From positions 33,472,177 to 33,536,176 of the forward strand of contig OX421964.1 of assembly GCA_949128115.1 (NCBI GenBank): DNA of 64,000 nt, given 5' to 3'. Below are positions 44,600-56,592 of this stretch, in pieces. The DNA is from Anaspis maculata (lineage: Eukaryota > Arthropoda > Insecta > Coleoptera > Scraptiidae). The position numbers and the translations under genes are program-made. A model generated the notes under the pieces. That model made no database searches. It was not told where the DNA came from and saw only the letters and a program-made list of their open reading frames with translations. Position 1 is the first letter of the stretch; each line of letters begins with the position of its first letter.

Positions 44600-46030
44600 T
44601 GCATACGCATAAAAAGATGCAAGTAGTTCAAATGCGTGATAACCTTAGCCACAGCCTGTTTGCTACCTCGTTTGATACCCTGTTCCTGCAACCCGATCCA
44701 ATTTGCTACGTCGCAAAATTTGCTACCACGTTCCTGCAACCGGGCACTAGTGAGACAGACTTTCAGACTTATTTACAAAGCGGTGGAGTGGGTGAGACGG
44801 AAACGTATACTTTGGACCAGGTTGTGCGGTTCAAAAAATGTAACAAAAATTACAGAGAGACTTCAAACATGGATGGCTTGCGAGTGATACATATGTTTAG
44901 TTTAGAAACATTGGAAAAGTCGATTTTTAATTTCAAAGCCCTTTCGAAATTCAAAATTAAAAGGTATCACGCCCTTCTTAATCGTATTTCAGAGACCTAT
45001 GACCATTTTCATACTTTTCCCATTCATTGGTTTTATTGCAAAAAGATTCCGTTGGTTTACAGGTTAGGAAAACTACTTCGTTTTTGGGTTAGGAAATGAC
45101 ATCCTTAAAGTTTCGTATAAGCAATTTCTTGAACGTTATCAGTCAGTCGCTGTCACTATCGGCAAATTTCTATTTTTCTTGAAAACGCCATCAAACCATT
45201 AACCCTACAGCAAATTTGCCAGTCGCCCACATTTCCCAAAAACCGCTATAATAGGCTCTACCAGACATGATTTTTTTTTGAATTATTTTAACGGAATATT
45301 TATTCATAAATAAGTGCTATAGCGAGAAAAAATTTCCTTTTATGTTGCATTTTCTTAAAAAAAACTTGAACATCGCCTGTTTAGTTTCCCGCGAATTTCG
45401 TGATAGCTGTGGAGCCAATGGAAACTCCAGTCAGAACAAGGTGACTGTGCGCAGAGTACAACAATGTGGCTGTCACCTGTTTTAATATTTCAAGCTTCAA
45501 GTTAGTGTCAGATTGTGTCAGCACAAATCAACGATCTCTCCTTACTTGTGCATGTGAATGCCAACATTACCACGAAATTTGTTCTACGTTCACGTTTGCG
45601 ATGCCCAGTAGAGATCGCACCACGGACCCAGGTTCTAAGGAAGCCACAAACCATAAATTGCTATACTTATGAATTTCACAATGGTGTTCGAGTTTTATGA
45701 TAAAGCACCCCGATTTTGATCACTTCGAGGTGAAAAACATCAAAACCAGGAAGTCACAGTATGCACTTGGTAGCATGGTAGCTGGAGGTTGGTACTTCAC
45801 AGAGATGCAGTTTTTTATTGACACCTAATTAAAACAAGTGAGTATGCCTTCACGTGCGTGAGTCTCAGTAACGCATTTTCTCAAAGAGGCATATTGTGGA
45901 CATAAAGAAATTTGGTTGAAGGAGAAACACCATTCCTTGCCCACTTTCTTCATTCGAAACTTATTGTGATATTTTGTTATCAGAATGGGGTACTTGCCAA
46001 TGAAATAGATTTGAATGAAAATTCTTTCAC
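44600..46030. other. no confident gene
   Basis: A 224-residue plus frame (44425-45099) crosses the fragment above. It has no recognisable domain and is treated as chance. Confidence 0.35.
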
Positions 46031-46039
46031 TCATCAATA

Positions 46040-47230
46040 TTTTTTTGTTTGAGGGCGGGAGCTGGGAGCGGCGACTAATCAACAGTAGTCTATATATTCT
46101 TTCCCATTTTTAGTCGGCTATCCAAATAGCGGAAGAATTAGATCGCTGTCTTCGGGTTTATGTATTCCATTTATCTCTTACTTTGAGGGCAGCGTGTGGG
46201 GGTGGCAGCATTCGGCAAAGTAACTGTTGCACAGTTTGAGTTAGGAGTTTCTACATGTTCAAGGAAATATGACAATCAGTGAAAATTTTGAAAGTTGCAT
46301 TTTTTTGTTTGGGGGCGGGAGCTGGAGGCGGCGACTAATCAAGAGTGGCCTATCTCTTCCCATTTTTAGTCAGCTATCTATATAGCGGAACAATTAGATC
46401 GCTATGTGCTCAGAGTAATGTTTTTCATTCATCTCTCACTTTGGGGGCAGCGTGTGGGGGCGGCAGCATTCGGCAAAGTAACTGTTGCACAGTTTGAGTT
46501 AAGAGTTTCTAAATGTAAGGGAAATATGACAATCAGTGAAAATTGTGAAAGTTGCATTTTTTTTCTTTGGAGGCGGCAGCTGGGGGCGGCAGCTAATTAA
46601 AAGTGGCCCATCTTTTTCCAATTCCAGTCAGCTATCAATATAGTGAAAGAATTAGATCGCTATGTCTTCAGGTTCATGTTTTACATTCATCTCTCACTTT
46701 GGGGGCGGCGTTAGAGAGCGGCTGAGTTTGGCAAATAAATTCTTGCACAGTTTGAGTCAAGAGTTTCTAAATGTTCGAGGCAACATTATCAGCTAAATCA
46801 GTGAATATTGTTAAAAGTTGCACTTTTTTTTCTTTTGGGGGCAGAAGCTGGAGACGGCGCCATATCAAAAGTAACCTATCCTTGTCCATTTTTTGTTAGC
46901 TATCCATATAGCGAAAAACTTAGATCGCTATGTCTTCGGGTTCATGTTTTTCATTTATCTCTTACTTTGGGGGCGGCGTGTGGGAGCGGCAGCGTTCGGC
47001 TGAGCAAATGTTGCATAATTTGAATTGGCAGTTCCTAATGTTCAAGAGAACATCTCAATCAGTAACATTTGTGAAAGTTGCACTTTTTATCGTTTGGGGG
47101 CGGAATCTGGGGGCGGCGACTAACCAAAAGTAGCCTATCCTTTCCCATTTTTAGTCAGCTATTTATATACCGAAAGAATCAGATCGCTATGTCTTCGGGT
47201 TTATGTTTTTCATTTTAAAGTGATTGGGGG
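46040..47230 (+). repeat. ~255-bp G-rich tandem satellite, about five units
   Basis: Successive units begin near 46045, 46302, 46557, 46827 and 47087 (periods about 255-270 bp). Each contains a T-rich run followed by a G-rich block (TTTGGGGGCGGGAGCTGG type). It then has AATTAGATCGCTATGTCTTC, a second G-rich block (GGGGGCGGCGTGTGGGGG type) and GTTGCACAGTTTGAGTTA. The small open frames inside (46406-47133) are repeats of one another. Confidence 0.85.
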
Positions 47231-47524
47231 CGGTTTTTAGCAGTTTTTTTCATGTCGGCGGCGCATATTGAAGACGGAATGTTTCTTGGCTTACGTTTAT
47301 AAGTGGCAACTATGTATTAGTCAAAAAATGAGAACACCAGAGCATCAGGTCTGGTCGAAAGTGCAATATTATGTTATTTCAAGTTTATCGGGGGCGGTTT
47401 TCTCTATGTTGGCGGCGCAATATGGACATCCAATATAGCCTAGCCCTCCTTTGGGAGTGGCAGCTATGTAACAGCGAAAAAATTAGAAAGCTAGGTCGTC
47501 TAGTTTGGGAGGAGTTTGAGGAAC

Positions 47525-47552
47525 GGACGGACGGACGGACGGACGGACGGAC
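47525..47552 (+). repeat. (GGAC)7 microsatellite
   Basis: Seven perfect tetranucleotide units shortly after the satellite. Confidence 0.85.
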
Positions 47553-47889
47553 AAAGCGGTTGCGATAGCAATTTTCATCAAGATGGAAAATGCGCTAAAA
47601 AAACATAGCCCCGGTGCAATGAGCCAAAATCCGCGAGCTAGGTATTGTACTCCGTACTCCGCGCTGGTCCGAGCTACCCCTTAGAGCTACCCAGAGCGAG
47701 TTGCTTCCCGGTCCAGGTGCATGAAGCCCTCAATTCAAAAGCGATGGGCATCAATGTGGGAGAGGCTCAAAACTCTTGTTTAACTACGAGAAAACACTCT
47801 TCGCAACGACCGTGGTCCAAAAACGACTTCTATATATGATGACTTCCGTGTTGTTTGCACACAATCGGATATAGCGCACTTTTTTATGG

Positions 47890-49188
47890 TTTTTACCTAC
47901 GACCACTACCGTAAGTGCCGTATACCGCACAACTCGGAACCTAAGTAAGTGAGCCCTTACGCACATCGTGACGTATTCTGTAAAGTAAATCGCACAGCGT
48001 GCGGTAATGGTAAAGTAAATCGCACAGTTAGGGAATTTAAGTTTCTAATTTTGGGGGAATTTTTATCGAAAGACATTCTCAAATAATTCACATTCAAAAA
48101 TGGGAGCATTTCACGGGAATCTGATGCGTGCCCCGGTAGCACCTTTCACACCGAAAGCATAGGCGAGACTAGCTGTATATATTCGTAGCGAAGGCATAGC
48201 CATAGAAGTGAGATGTATCAACAACAAAATCGTCCAGATTTTTTTTCCAAGTGAGGGATTTGAGAATTTCTTGATTAAATTTTAGCTTGCATTTGTAGGG
48301 CTTAGTTTCTACCTGATCACAATAATTTTGCGAGATTTACTAAAAAAGATTCAAAATATCAATGCAAGGACTGCCCGCAGTCAACAACAACTTGGGATCA
48401 AGTAGGTGTAAAAATTAGACAGTTACAACAAGCACCAAATGTCTGATGACAGGTACGCTGCTGCCTGTCTACCTAAGTTCGATAATTTTCAAATAATACT
48501 ATTTATTGCTGTCCAGTATTCATGTCCCAGTGTTGTAATCAAACTATATTACCACGCCGAACGAATAATTGAATGGCTATAGGTAGGTACGCTTCTAAAT
48601 ACACCTCAGGCCTCGCTTCAGGCACAGTAAGTGAACACTCAATTTTCAAAAATCGATTTGTGGGTGCTTTTCTTTCAGGTCTCGACGAAAAGCGTTTTAC
48701 AACAGACAACCACCGAGCCAGCAGACACTAAAGTTTGAAAATGCTATCCGTCTTTGACGTTGGATTAATCTGATGGCCGTAAACACCAATCAAAGTACCT
48801 CCCCCTTCTCCGATTTACTGTAGTTTTAGTTTTCAAAAGTGTATAATATGCGATACATAATACTCTTATTCTTATTTAAATACAATAAAAGTAATCAACT
48901 CGCTCTAACTTGCTCTACTTGCTCTAAATTTAGCAAAACCTAGGATCCTATGAACACGGATATTAATATTATGAACACGGATGACGGCCGCTGACATTGC
49001 TATGAGGTGCGTGCTCCTCCTGTCAAGAGTGTCAAGGCACACTTCGCACCGACCAATCAACACAATCTGCATACGGCGGGATTTTATTTGAATTTTGAAT
49101 CAGGGGAGAACTTGAATTGTAGGTATTTCATGAAATACGTGGCTTTTTTACCTATAATCTTTGCCGTTTACAATACCACTGGCTACAT
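47890..49188 (+). repeat. 1.3-kb direct duplication, copy 1
   Basis: Collinear with 50632-51923 from TTTTACCTACGACCACTACC to ACAATACCACT. Small indels and scattered substitutions; more than 90% identical by eye. No coding region recognised. Could be a non-autonomous element or a segmental duplication. Confidence 0.85.
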
Positions 49189-49590
49189 TTCACGTTAATT
49201 ATAGCTTTTAAGTCAATATCTACTGTTATTGTTGATGTAGGACTGTTATATTACCTTGGATTTCTGAAAATTATTCTGGGCCCCTCACAAAGTTACAATA
49301 CCGCTTTGGATTGGGGTCGTAGGTAAAGTACTGTACATGACACGAGTAGTAAAGCAATTACGCACTCAGGGAGTACTGCACTCGCTCGCTACACTCGCTC
49401 GTGCGCCACTTTTCCCTGCGTGCGTAATATGCTACTTACTACTCTTGTTACGTAATGTACTATTACTCGAGTTTTCCAAATAACATCACAATGACAGATG
49501 TCAGTAATGGCATTTCGCTAGACAGAATAGAAATTAAAGCGAAACTCCTTCTCTTCCTTCTTTGAATATTCGATTTTATATGCTAACTTT

Positions 49591-50050
49591 GAAAGTCGGC
49601 ATTTAATAAATGCTGAGTTAAGAGGTCGACATTTAATAAATGCTGAGTTTAGAAGTCGGCATTTGATAAATGCTGAGTTAAGAAGTCGACATTTAATAAA
49701 TGCTGAGTTTAGAAGTCGGCATCTAATAAATGCTGAGTTTAGAAGTCGGCATCTAATAAATGCTGAGTTTAGAAGTCGGCATCTAATAAATGCTGAGTTT
49801 AAGAGTCGGCATTTAATAAATGCTGAGTTAAGAAGTCGACATTTAATAAATGCTGAGTTTAGAAGTCGGCATCTAATGAATGCTGAGTTTAAGAGTCGGC
49901 ATTTAATAAATGCTGAATTTAGAAGTCGGCATTTAATAAATGCTGGGTTTGAAAGTTGGCATTCACTATTTGCTGAGATTTAAAGTCGGCATTTAATAAA
50001 CGATGACATTATTACGAAAAAAAAAAACACATGGCCCTTCTACGCTTCCG
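49591..50050. mobile_element. tandem-repeat foldback element, copy C (one arm)
   Basis: About twelve 30-bp units (GCATTTAATAAATGC core), leading into GATGACATTATTACG and the terminus GGCCCTTCTACGCTTCCG at 50050. A single-orientation array, like copy B. The open frame 49663-49983 (repeating SRHLINAEFR) is a by-product of a repeat length divisible by three. Confidence 0.8.
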
Positions 50051-50103
50051 TACGTAATTGCTTTCAAAATATAAAAAATGATCTTTTCCATAAAAAAAAT
50101 TCC

Positions 50104-50215
50104 TGTCATCGCAGGAATCGAACTCAAGCCTGCTGGACACACGCCACGCGCCTGTGGCAGCGGGTAAGGTCGGAAGTGGCGTCCCTCGCCATCAAGCTAT
50201 CAGGGTATTTTCGTC
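50104..50215 (-). mobile_element. tRNA-like SINE head
   Basis: The minus strand has a box A-like TAGCTTGATGGCGAGGG and a box B-like GAGTTCGATTCCTGC. Spacing is longer than in a tRNA, and no complete cloverleaf could be drawn. Confidence 0.4.
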
Positions 50216-50631
50216 GGTCGGCCAAAATCGTCATTTAACGGACACGAACAATTTCTTTTATCCTTTGAAGAGCAATGGCGGCCTAAGGCCCCGGCTGCCA
50301 GCCGGGAAAGATACGTTTTGGTCATCAGCAGGTGTATGTGACTTCATTTATTAACAACGTCTCCTTGTGAGAAAATTGAAAATCCAATAACGAAATTAGT
50401 GACATTTCAACCGTCATTTTGACATTTTAGTATGTTAACTTGATTCAAAGTATTTAGGTGTATTGGATGAGGCTGGTGCAGCTCAAGATTTCTGAATAGA
50501 CTACCATTTAATCTTTTGTGGTCACATTTGCATTGCTACCAAAGAATTATTCTGCTTCATAAGTGTAGGTAAGAATTTCATTCATAACTCTACAATTACT
50601 GTTGTTGAAAATAAATTATGTAGGATTTTTA

Positions 50632-51923
50632 TTTTTACCTACGACCACTACCGTAAGTGCCGTATACCGCACAACTCGGAACCTTAGTAAGTGAAGCCCT
50701 TAACGTATTCTGTAAAGTAAATCGCACAGCGTGCGGTAATGGTAAAGTAAATCGCACAGTTAGGGAATTTATGTTTCTAATGTTGGGGGAATTTTTATCG
50801 AAAGACATTTCCGAATAATTCACATTCAAAAATGGGAGCATTTCACGGGAATCTGACGCGTGCCCCGGTAGCACCTTTCACACCGAAAGCATAGGCGAGA
50901 CTAGCTGTATATATTCGTAGCGAAGGCATGGCCATGGAAGTGAGATGTATCAACAACCAAATCGTCCAGATTTTTTTCCAAGTGAGGGATTTGAGAATTT
51001 CTTGATTAAATTTTAGCTTGCATTTGTAGGGCTTAGTTTTTACCTGATCACAATAATTTTGCGAGATTTATTGAAAAAGATTCAAAATATCAATGCAAGG
51101 ATTGCCCCCAGTCAACAACAACTTGGGATCAAGTAGGTGTAAAAATTAGACAGTTACAACAAGCATCAAATGTCTGATGACAGAGGTATATGGATGACAG
51201 GTACTCTGCTGCCTGCCTACCTGAGTTCGATAATTTTCAAATAATACTATTTATTGCTGTCCAGTATTCATGTCCCAGTGTTGTAATCCAATTATATCAC
51301 CACGCCGAACGAATAATTGAATGGCTATTGGTAGGTACGCTTCTAAATACACCTCAGGCCTCGCTTTAGGCACAGTAAGTGAACACTCAATTTTCAAGAA
51401 TCGATTTTTGGGTGCTTTTTTTTTCAGGTCTCGACGAAAAACGTCAACCACCGAGCCAGCAGACACCAGAGTTCGAAAATGCTATCCGTCTTTGACATTG
51501 CATTGGATTAATCTGATGGCCGTAAACACCAATCAAAGTACCTCCCCCTTCTCCGATTTACTAGTTTTCAAAAGTGTATAATATGCGATACATAATACTA
51601 TTATTCTTATTTAAATACAATAAAAGTAATCAACTCGCTCTAACTTGCTCTACTTGCTCTAAATTTAGCAAAACCTAGTATCCTATGAACACGGATATTA
51701 ATATTATGAACACGGATGACGGCCGCTGACACTGCTATGCGGTGCGTGCTTCTCCTGTCAAGAGTGTCAAGGCACACTTCGCACCGACCAATCAACACAA
51801 TCTGCATACGGCGGGATTTTATTTGAATTTTGAATCAGGGGAGAACTTAAATCGTAGGTATTTCATAAAATACGTGGCTTTTTTACCTATAATTTTTGCC
51901 GTTTACAATACCACTGCCTACAT
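50632..51923 (+). repeat. 1.3-kb direct duplication, copy 2
   Basis: Partner of 47890-49188, same orientation; 1.4 kb lies between them, including the tandem-repeat foldback copy C. It lacks about 20 bp near its start and some shorter pieces. Confidence 0.85.
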
Positions 51924-52303
51924 GTTAGCGCGGTACACATAAAGACGGCAGCCTTCCGATGAAGGCTGCATTAAAACAATAACTCTTGGATTAGGAAAGC
52001 AGCAAGCGACAGTCAGAAATAAAATTCACAACAACAATCAAAAACTTTAATGCAAAACAAAAAAACACAAACAGACAGAATTACAAAACAATAAAAAAAA
52101 AACAATGTGAATTGAATGAAATGAAAAATCCGAGTGGTTCTGATCGGGGGCAGGTTCGCTGGCGCCGAGTGGCGTCCTGAAAACGAGACGAACTGCACTG
52201 AAGGTATACACCCCGGCAAACGGGAATAAACGGTAAATGGTAAAAACAATGGAAAATATGGAACTTACGGGATCTTATTCGGTGGCGGCGTCGTCCTGGC
52301 GGA
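51924..52303. other. no gene recognised
   Basis: A-rich stretch near 52080. The frame starting at 52237 runs into the palindrome and has no known domain. Confidence 0.35.
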
Positions 52304-53452
52304 CAAACGATTTTTGTACCATGGCAAGCTTACAGTCCATTCTTCAACATATCAAAAGTCCTCAACTTTGGGACTGCTACAAATCAGTATACAGGGTGAA
52401 AGTTCATTATTTTTCTTTACTTTCTTTTTTTCTTGAAAAACTGATGACCGAAAAAAAAGGTTTTCAGGCTAGTTTAATAGGCCATAGTCTTCCAATGAAC
52501 ATAAAAAATTTACCACCCAGCAACTGCTGCGTATCAAATTACAGGGTGAAAACTATTTTTCAACTTCAATTTTTTTTCTTGGTGGAACTGATCTAGATGG
52601 AAGCCGGTTCCAGTTCTTTTGCAAGCTGATAATGTCATAATGAACATAATGAAAAGGACACATCTCCGCATCTGCTGATTTTCAATTTACAGGGTGAAAA
52701 GTCATTTTCACGTTTCAATTTTTTTCTTGATGAAATCGGCTCACACAACAATTGTGTCTGGTTTTTCTGTAAATTTGAGGTTTCTAGTCAAACATATCAA
52801 AATAATACATTTCTGCTACAGTCACGTTTTTATTACAAATTTAAATGTTTGGTTGCGTTCCAAGATTTTTTGAATTTTTGATGCAATATACCCGAATATA
52901 CCCAAACATTTAAATTTGTAAAAAAAAACGTAGCTGTAGCAGAAATGTATTATTTTGATATGTTTGACTAGAAACTTCAAGTTTACAGAAGAATCAGTCG
53001 AAATTGATGTGTGAGCCAATTTCACCAAGAAAAAAATTGAAACGTGAAAATGACTTTTCACCCTGTAAAATGAAAAGCAGCAGTTGCAGAAATGTATCCT
53101 TTTTATATGTTCAGTAGACATTATAAGCTTGCAAAAGAACTGGACCCGGCTCCAATCTAGATCAGTTCCGCTAAGGAAAAAAAATTGAGATGAAAACTAG
53201 TTTTCACCCTGTAACTTGATACACAGCAGTTGCTGAGTGGTATATTTTTCATATGTTTATTGGAAGACTATGGCCTATCAAACTAGCCTAAAACTGTTTT
53301 TTTCAGTCATCAGTTTTTTGAGAAAGAGAGGAAATAAGGAAAAATAATAAACTTTCACCCTGTATACTAATTTGTAGCAGTCCCAGAGTTGAGGACTTTT
53401 GATATGTTGAAGAGGGAACTGAAAACTAGCCATGGTAAAAAAATCGTTTTTG
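52304..53452. repeat. 1.15-kb palindrome of TACAGGGTGAAA modules
   Basis: Mirror-symmetric about ~52878 with a ~45-bp centre. Each arm holds three to four diverged ~150-bp modules with the order AACATA…, a TGCTGC-like block, TACAGGGTGAAA, then a T-rich run and CTTG.TG.AA.T. The TACAGGGTGAAA starts lie near 52392, 52541 and 52690, with complements near 53062, 53212 and 53366. The outer ends share ACCATGGC and CAACATATCAAAAGTCC. Confidence 0.85.
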
Positions 53453-53468
53453 TTTGAATTAATTCCAG

Positions 53469-54293
53469 CAGATATTCTATTTCCAATATACTACTGGAGC
53501 AAATAAAGAATGGAAGAAGTGGAGAGAGGTGAGTGAATTTTAACTTCAGGGTGAAATGGATAATTTTTCAAGTGAATTTATAGACATGGCAAGATATGAA
53601 GTGCTCTGCGAAAGGAAAGAATTCAAGTATTCGAGCACATCAAAGGGGTACGGGGGGTGGTCCTCAGTCCGACGTTAAACTGAATGAAGATGATGAGGCC
53701 ATTCTTGATATGATAGGAAAAGTGGCTGTCGAAGGCGATCCAAAAGTTGCGGAGTCGCAAGTGATGTTTGATGTGACCCCAGATGAAGCATCATTCATCA
53801 CAACAACACAGGTCGACTTTGACCACCCCTACTTCATGGAAGGAGTACCAGTTCCGATTCAATCTCAAACTACACCCGGCATCGACATGGACCAACAGTC
53901 AAACTCAGAGATGAAAGGTAGGTAGTATTCAGTGGGATCTGCACTTTGCACACTTGTTATGTACATATATCTTGATACGCTATTTTTTATTTTATAGATA
54001 ACACATCACTACTTTCAATAGAAATACCGAAAGATAATTCCCAACATGCTCACCTCGAGACCAGAAAGCCCAAAGCTCAGGCCAACAAAAAACGTGGAAG
54101 TATCCGAAGACTTGACCACACCATTAATGCCACTGAGCGCTTGGCACTTACCTCGGAAAAAGACTTCAGATTAAAACGGATGTATTACAAAAAAAAGCTG
54201 GAGATTATGAGCAAAGATGTTCAAGCCAAAACCAGAATTGCCAATGCTCTAGAAGACATTTCCAATAAGCTTGATATAATTGTTAATCAGTAG
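53469..54293 (+). pseudogene. zeste/Myb-like partner of a second Harbinger element, 5'-incomplete
   Basis: Exons 53469-53528 ('EWKKWRE'), 53584-53917 and 53998-54293 join in phase across GT-AG introns. The sequence 'TWQDMKCSAKGKNSSI', then 'RGTGGGPQSDVKLNEDDEAI', then 'DMIGKVAVEGDPKV' is the end of the regulatory-protein-zeste/Myb-SANT domain plus the TGGG linker seen in Harbinger-associated proteins. The last exon is lysine-rich and helical ('DFRLKRMYYKKKLEIMSKD'). The first helices of the DNA-binding domain are missing; the 1.15-kb palindrome sits immediately upstream and may have displaced them. Convergent with the HARBI1-like relic at 54876-56315. Confidence 0.65.
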
Positions 54294-54875
54294 AATAATA
54301 TTAATGAAGTATTTGACTTATCTCATGCAGTCGTCAATTATTTGCGCTTGGGTAAATCGCTTCAACTTCGCCTTTTTATCCGCTCGTTGTCGCTTTGGAT
54401 TTAAAATTCGTATGTTGGCCGATCTATCGTCGCTTATATACCTACGACCGTTGTTCTGGAAGTGTCCACCGATTATCTAGCAAATTTCACATTGACCGTG
54501 GAATATGGCTTCGAGGTGACTCTCGAACAATCGAACGCCTTTCGTGTGCATTGCCAGCGTGTTCTGGAGCGGCGCCTCCGCCAATTGGACAGATGTATCT
54601 TACCCGCCTGTTGATATCTCCTAGTTAATCAAATGGTCAATCCTGCGCTATGTTCTCGAGTGCACCAGCTAGCTTCGCAATTAGTAACACTGTGTTTGAA
54701 GATTCTACAAGAACCGCGTGTACTCTCGAATACACGCGAGGCTCGCCCCTCATAACAATACAATATTGAGTAAAAATAGAAAGTCTAAGTCTAAAATAGA
54801 AAGTTTAATTGGAACAAAAGTCGTAAAATATATGTGAATTCAGAAGCTTACATTCTACAAGAGTGCGAAAAGTCT
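54294..54875. other. spacer between convergent Harbinger genes
   Basis: No coding region recognised. Contains GCGCCTCCGCCAATTGGAC, resembling a short stretch near 7660. Confidence 0.4.
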
Positions 54876-56315
54876 TTAAAAAAGGCTGCGAACTATTCGG
54901 TCTCGTATCCGTCTTCCTGCCAATAAGTCTGGATTCACTCTGTTCCCGGCATTCTGGTTTTCCTGTGCTGCACCAACATTGTACATGCCAAAGTCGAATT
55001 GGTCTTCTAATTCATCGTCATTGGCTGGTTCTGGGAGATTACTTTCTATGCACATATTATGAAGCATACAGCATGTATTTATAATCTTTGCTGACTTTTC
55101 AGGTGAGTAATGACGAACTCGGTGTTTTAGAAGGCAGCGGCACCTCATCTAGAGTACACCATTACACCTTTCAATGAATGCTCGTGTACTCATTTGCCGC
55201 TCATTATAACGTTCTTCTGGTGAATTTGGTCCAGCATCTCCAATGGGAGTCATGAGCCATGGCCTCAACCCATATCCGGAATCTCCTACGAACAGTAATA
55301 CCTAATCATTGTACAGTTGTAACCTATGATACTTCTAGCTATAGGTCAAGAAATGAGCATAATTATTACCTAGTAGAAAATACGAAGTATGTCCTGTCCG
55401 ATGCAAATCCTGCATGTAAGTTGACACATTACTGTTGTTCCATATGTAGCTGTCGTGAGTGCTGCCTGGGAATCTAGCACATACATTGATTATTCTTAGA
55501 TCTGCATCGCAAATCTGAAAAAATGTGATGTTACAAAATATTGACGAGATTATTTGGTTTCTTTCACCAGTTGGGTGTTAATTGAATGATACCCTTTACG
55601 GTTAACATAAATTGCCTCAGGATACATTCCATCGTTTACTTTTGGAGGGTAGATTGCAACGTGGGTGCAATCTACACAGCCTATTACTCTGGAAGACTGG
55701 TCTTCTCATGAAATCTGTGAAAGAAATGCATTCCAGTAAGTTCCTACCTACCTTAACTGTAACTAACTGTGACACTGTAGTATTACAAAAAAATTATGTA
55801 CCAACCTGGCACGTATTCTTCGGAGGCTGTTTAGGTCTGGTGGCATTTTAACATACGTATTGAAAATTCCAGGAGAATTCAAAGCATTGCTTAATTCCTC
55901 GATGCTTCGGCTTACAGAGGTTTGGCTTATGGCATGATTGACCATTTTACCAACATCCAGTTGAAAACTGCCAGAGGCAAAAAATCGTAGAGCAGTTAAT
56001 ACCTATAGAACAAAGAATAGTTAGTATCCTAACTATCCATAATAAAGTTATAACATTGTAAGTACTTACTTTTCTTTCGATGGTCAAAGCAGATAATCGA
56101 CTTGGAGAGACTATGTGAGGCGTTACCAGATCTACTAAATCATAAGCCACCTCCTTATTTAATCTATACAATCTGATAAATTCATTGTCGCTTGCTTCAA
56201 ATGGGTCTTCATTTGCCCGAAATCTTCTTCCAGGTTGCTGTGCACTAATTTCAGCCTCCTTCAAGGCTTCAATACACAATATTGCGCGGAAGTGGCGCTC
56301 CGACACGGATGTCAT
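54876..56315 (-). pseudogene. HARBI1-like nuclease (multi-exon, broken)
   Basis: Exons near 56315-56070, 56002-55806, 55714-55568, 55514-55380 and from about 55290 to 54876 carry the family in order. The blocks are 'DNEFIRLYRLNKEVAYDLVD', 'ALRFFASGSFQLDVGKMV', '[15 protein letters not shown]' (first Asp), 'RFPGSTHDSYIWNNS', 'VGDSGYGLRPWLMTPIGDAG' (second Asp), 'AFIERCNGVL' (Glu) and 'AKIINTCCMLHNMCI'. Breaks: a one-base frameshift just before the first Asp block, and a TAG directly after 'CNGVL', before 'MRCRCLLKHR'. The exon 4/5 junction also did not fit cleanly. It belongs to a different Harbinger lineage from the element at 26.7-29.6 kb. Confidence 0.82.
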
Positions 56316-56358
56316 GCGAACTAAGAAAACGGTGACAAGTTGTCATCGCGCATGTTCA

Positions 56359-56539
56359 GGGCCGCTATTCTTGAATCGTGTGAGCAAAGTCCCTGAGAGT
56401 TTTATATAATCCGTACTACACTTCTGTAGCGAAAGTTGTCTAAAAACCACGATTTTAGGCAACATTCTCTACATCAGTGTACTGCGGAATGTATTTTACT
56501 CCCAGGAACTTTTCTCACACGATTCAAGAATAGCGGCCC
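56359..56539. mobile_element. 181-bp TIR MITE
   Basis: Inverted repeats of about 50 bp start GGGCCGCTATTCTTGAATCG and end with the complement. No target duplication was identified. The GGGCC terminus is common in Harbinger-type elements; it lies next to the HARBI1 relic and may be its derivative. Confidence 0.75.
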
Positions 56540-56592
56540 AGAACTTGAACTTTGGGAAAGCGCCCGCTGTCGTCAATACCATACAGCACTGA

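Noticed and set aside
44425..45099. 224-residue plus-strand frame
   Set aside because: Runs antisense across a HARBI1 fragment and has no recognisable domain.
46406..47023. Small secretory-looking frames in the satellite
   Set aside because: They are the same repeat unit read several times, with no conservation of frame between units.
49663..49983. 106-residue frame with repeated SRHLINAEFR units
   Set aside because: Caused by a 30-bp tandem repeat array with no stop in this phase; part of the foldback element.
47890..51923. LTR retrotransposon with 1.3-kb LTRs
   Set aside because: No primer binding site, polypurine tract or coding region between the copies, and no target duplication.
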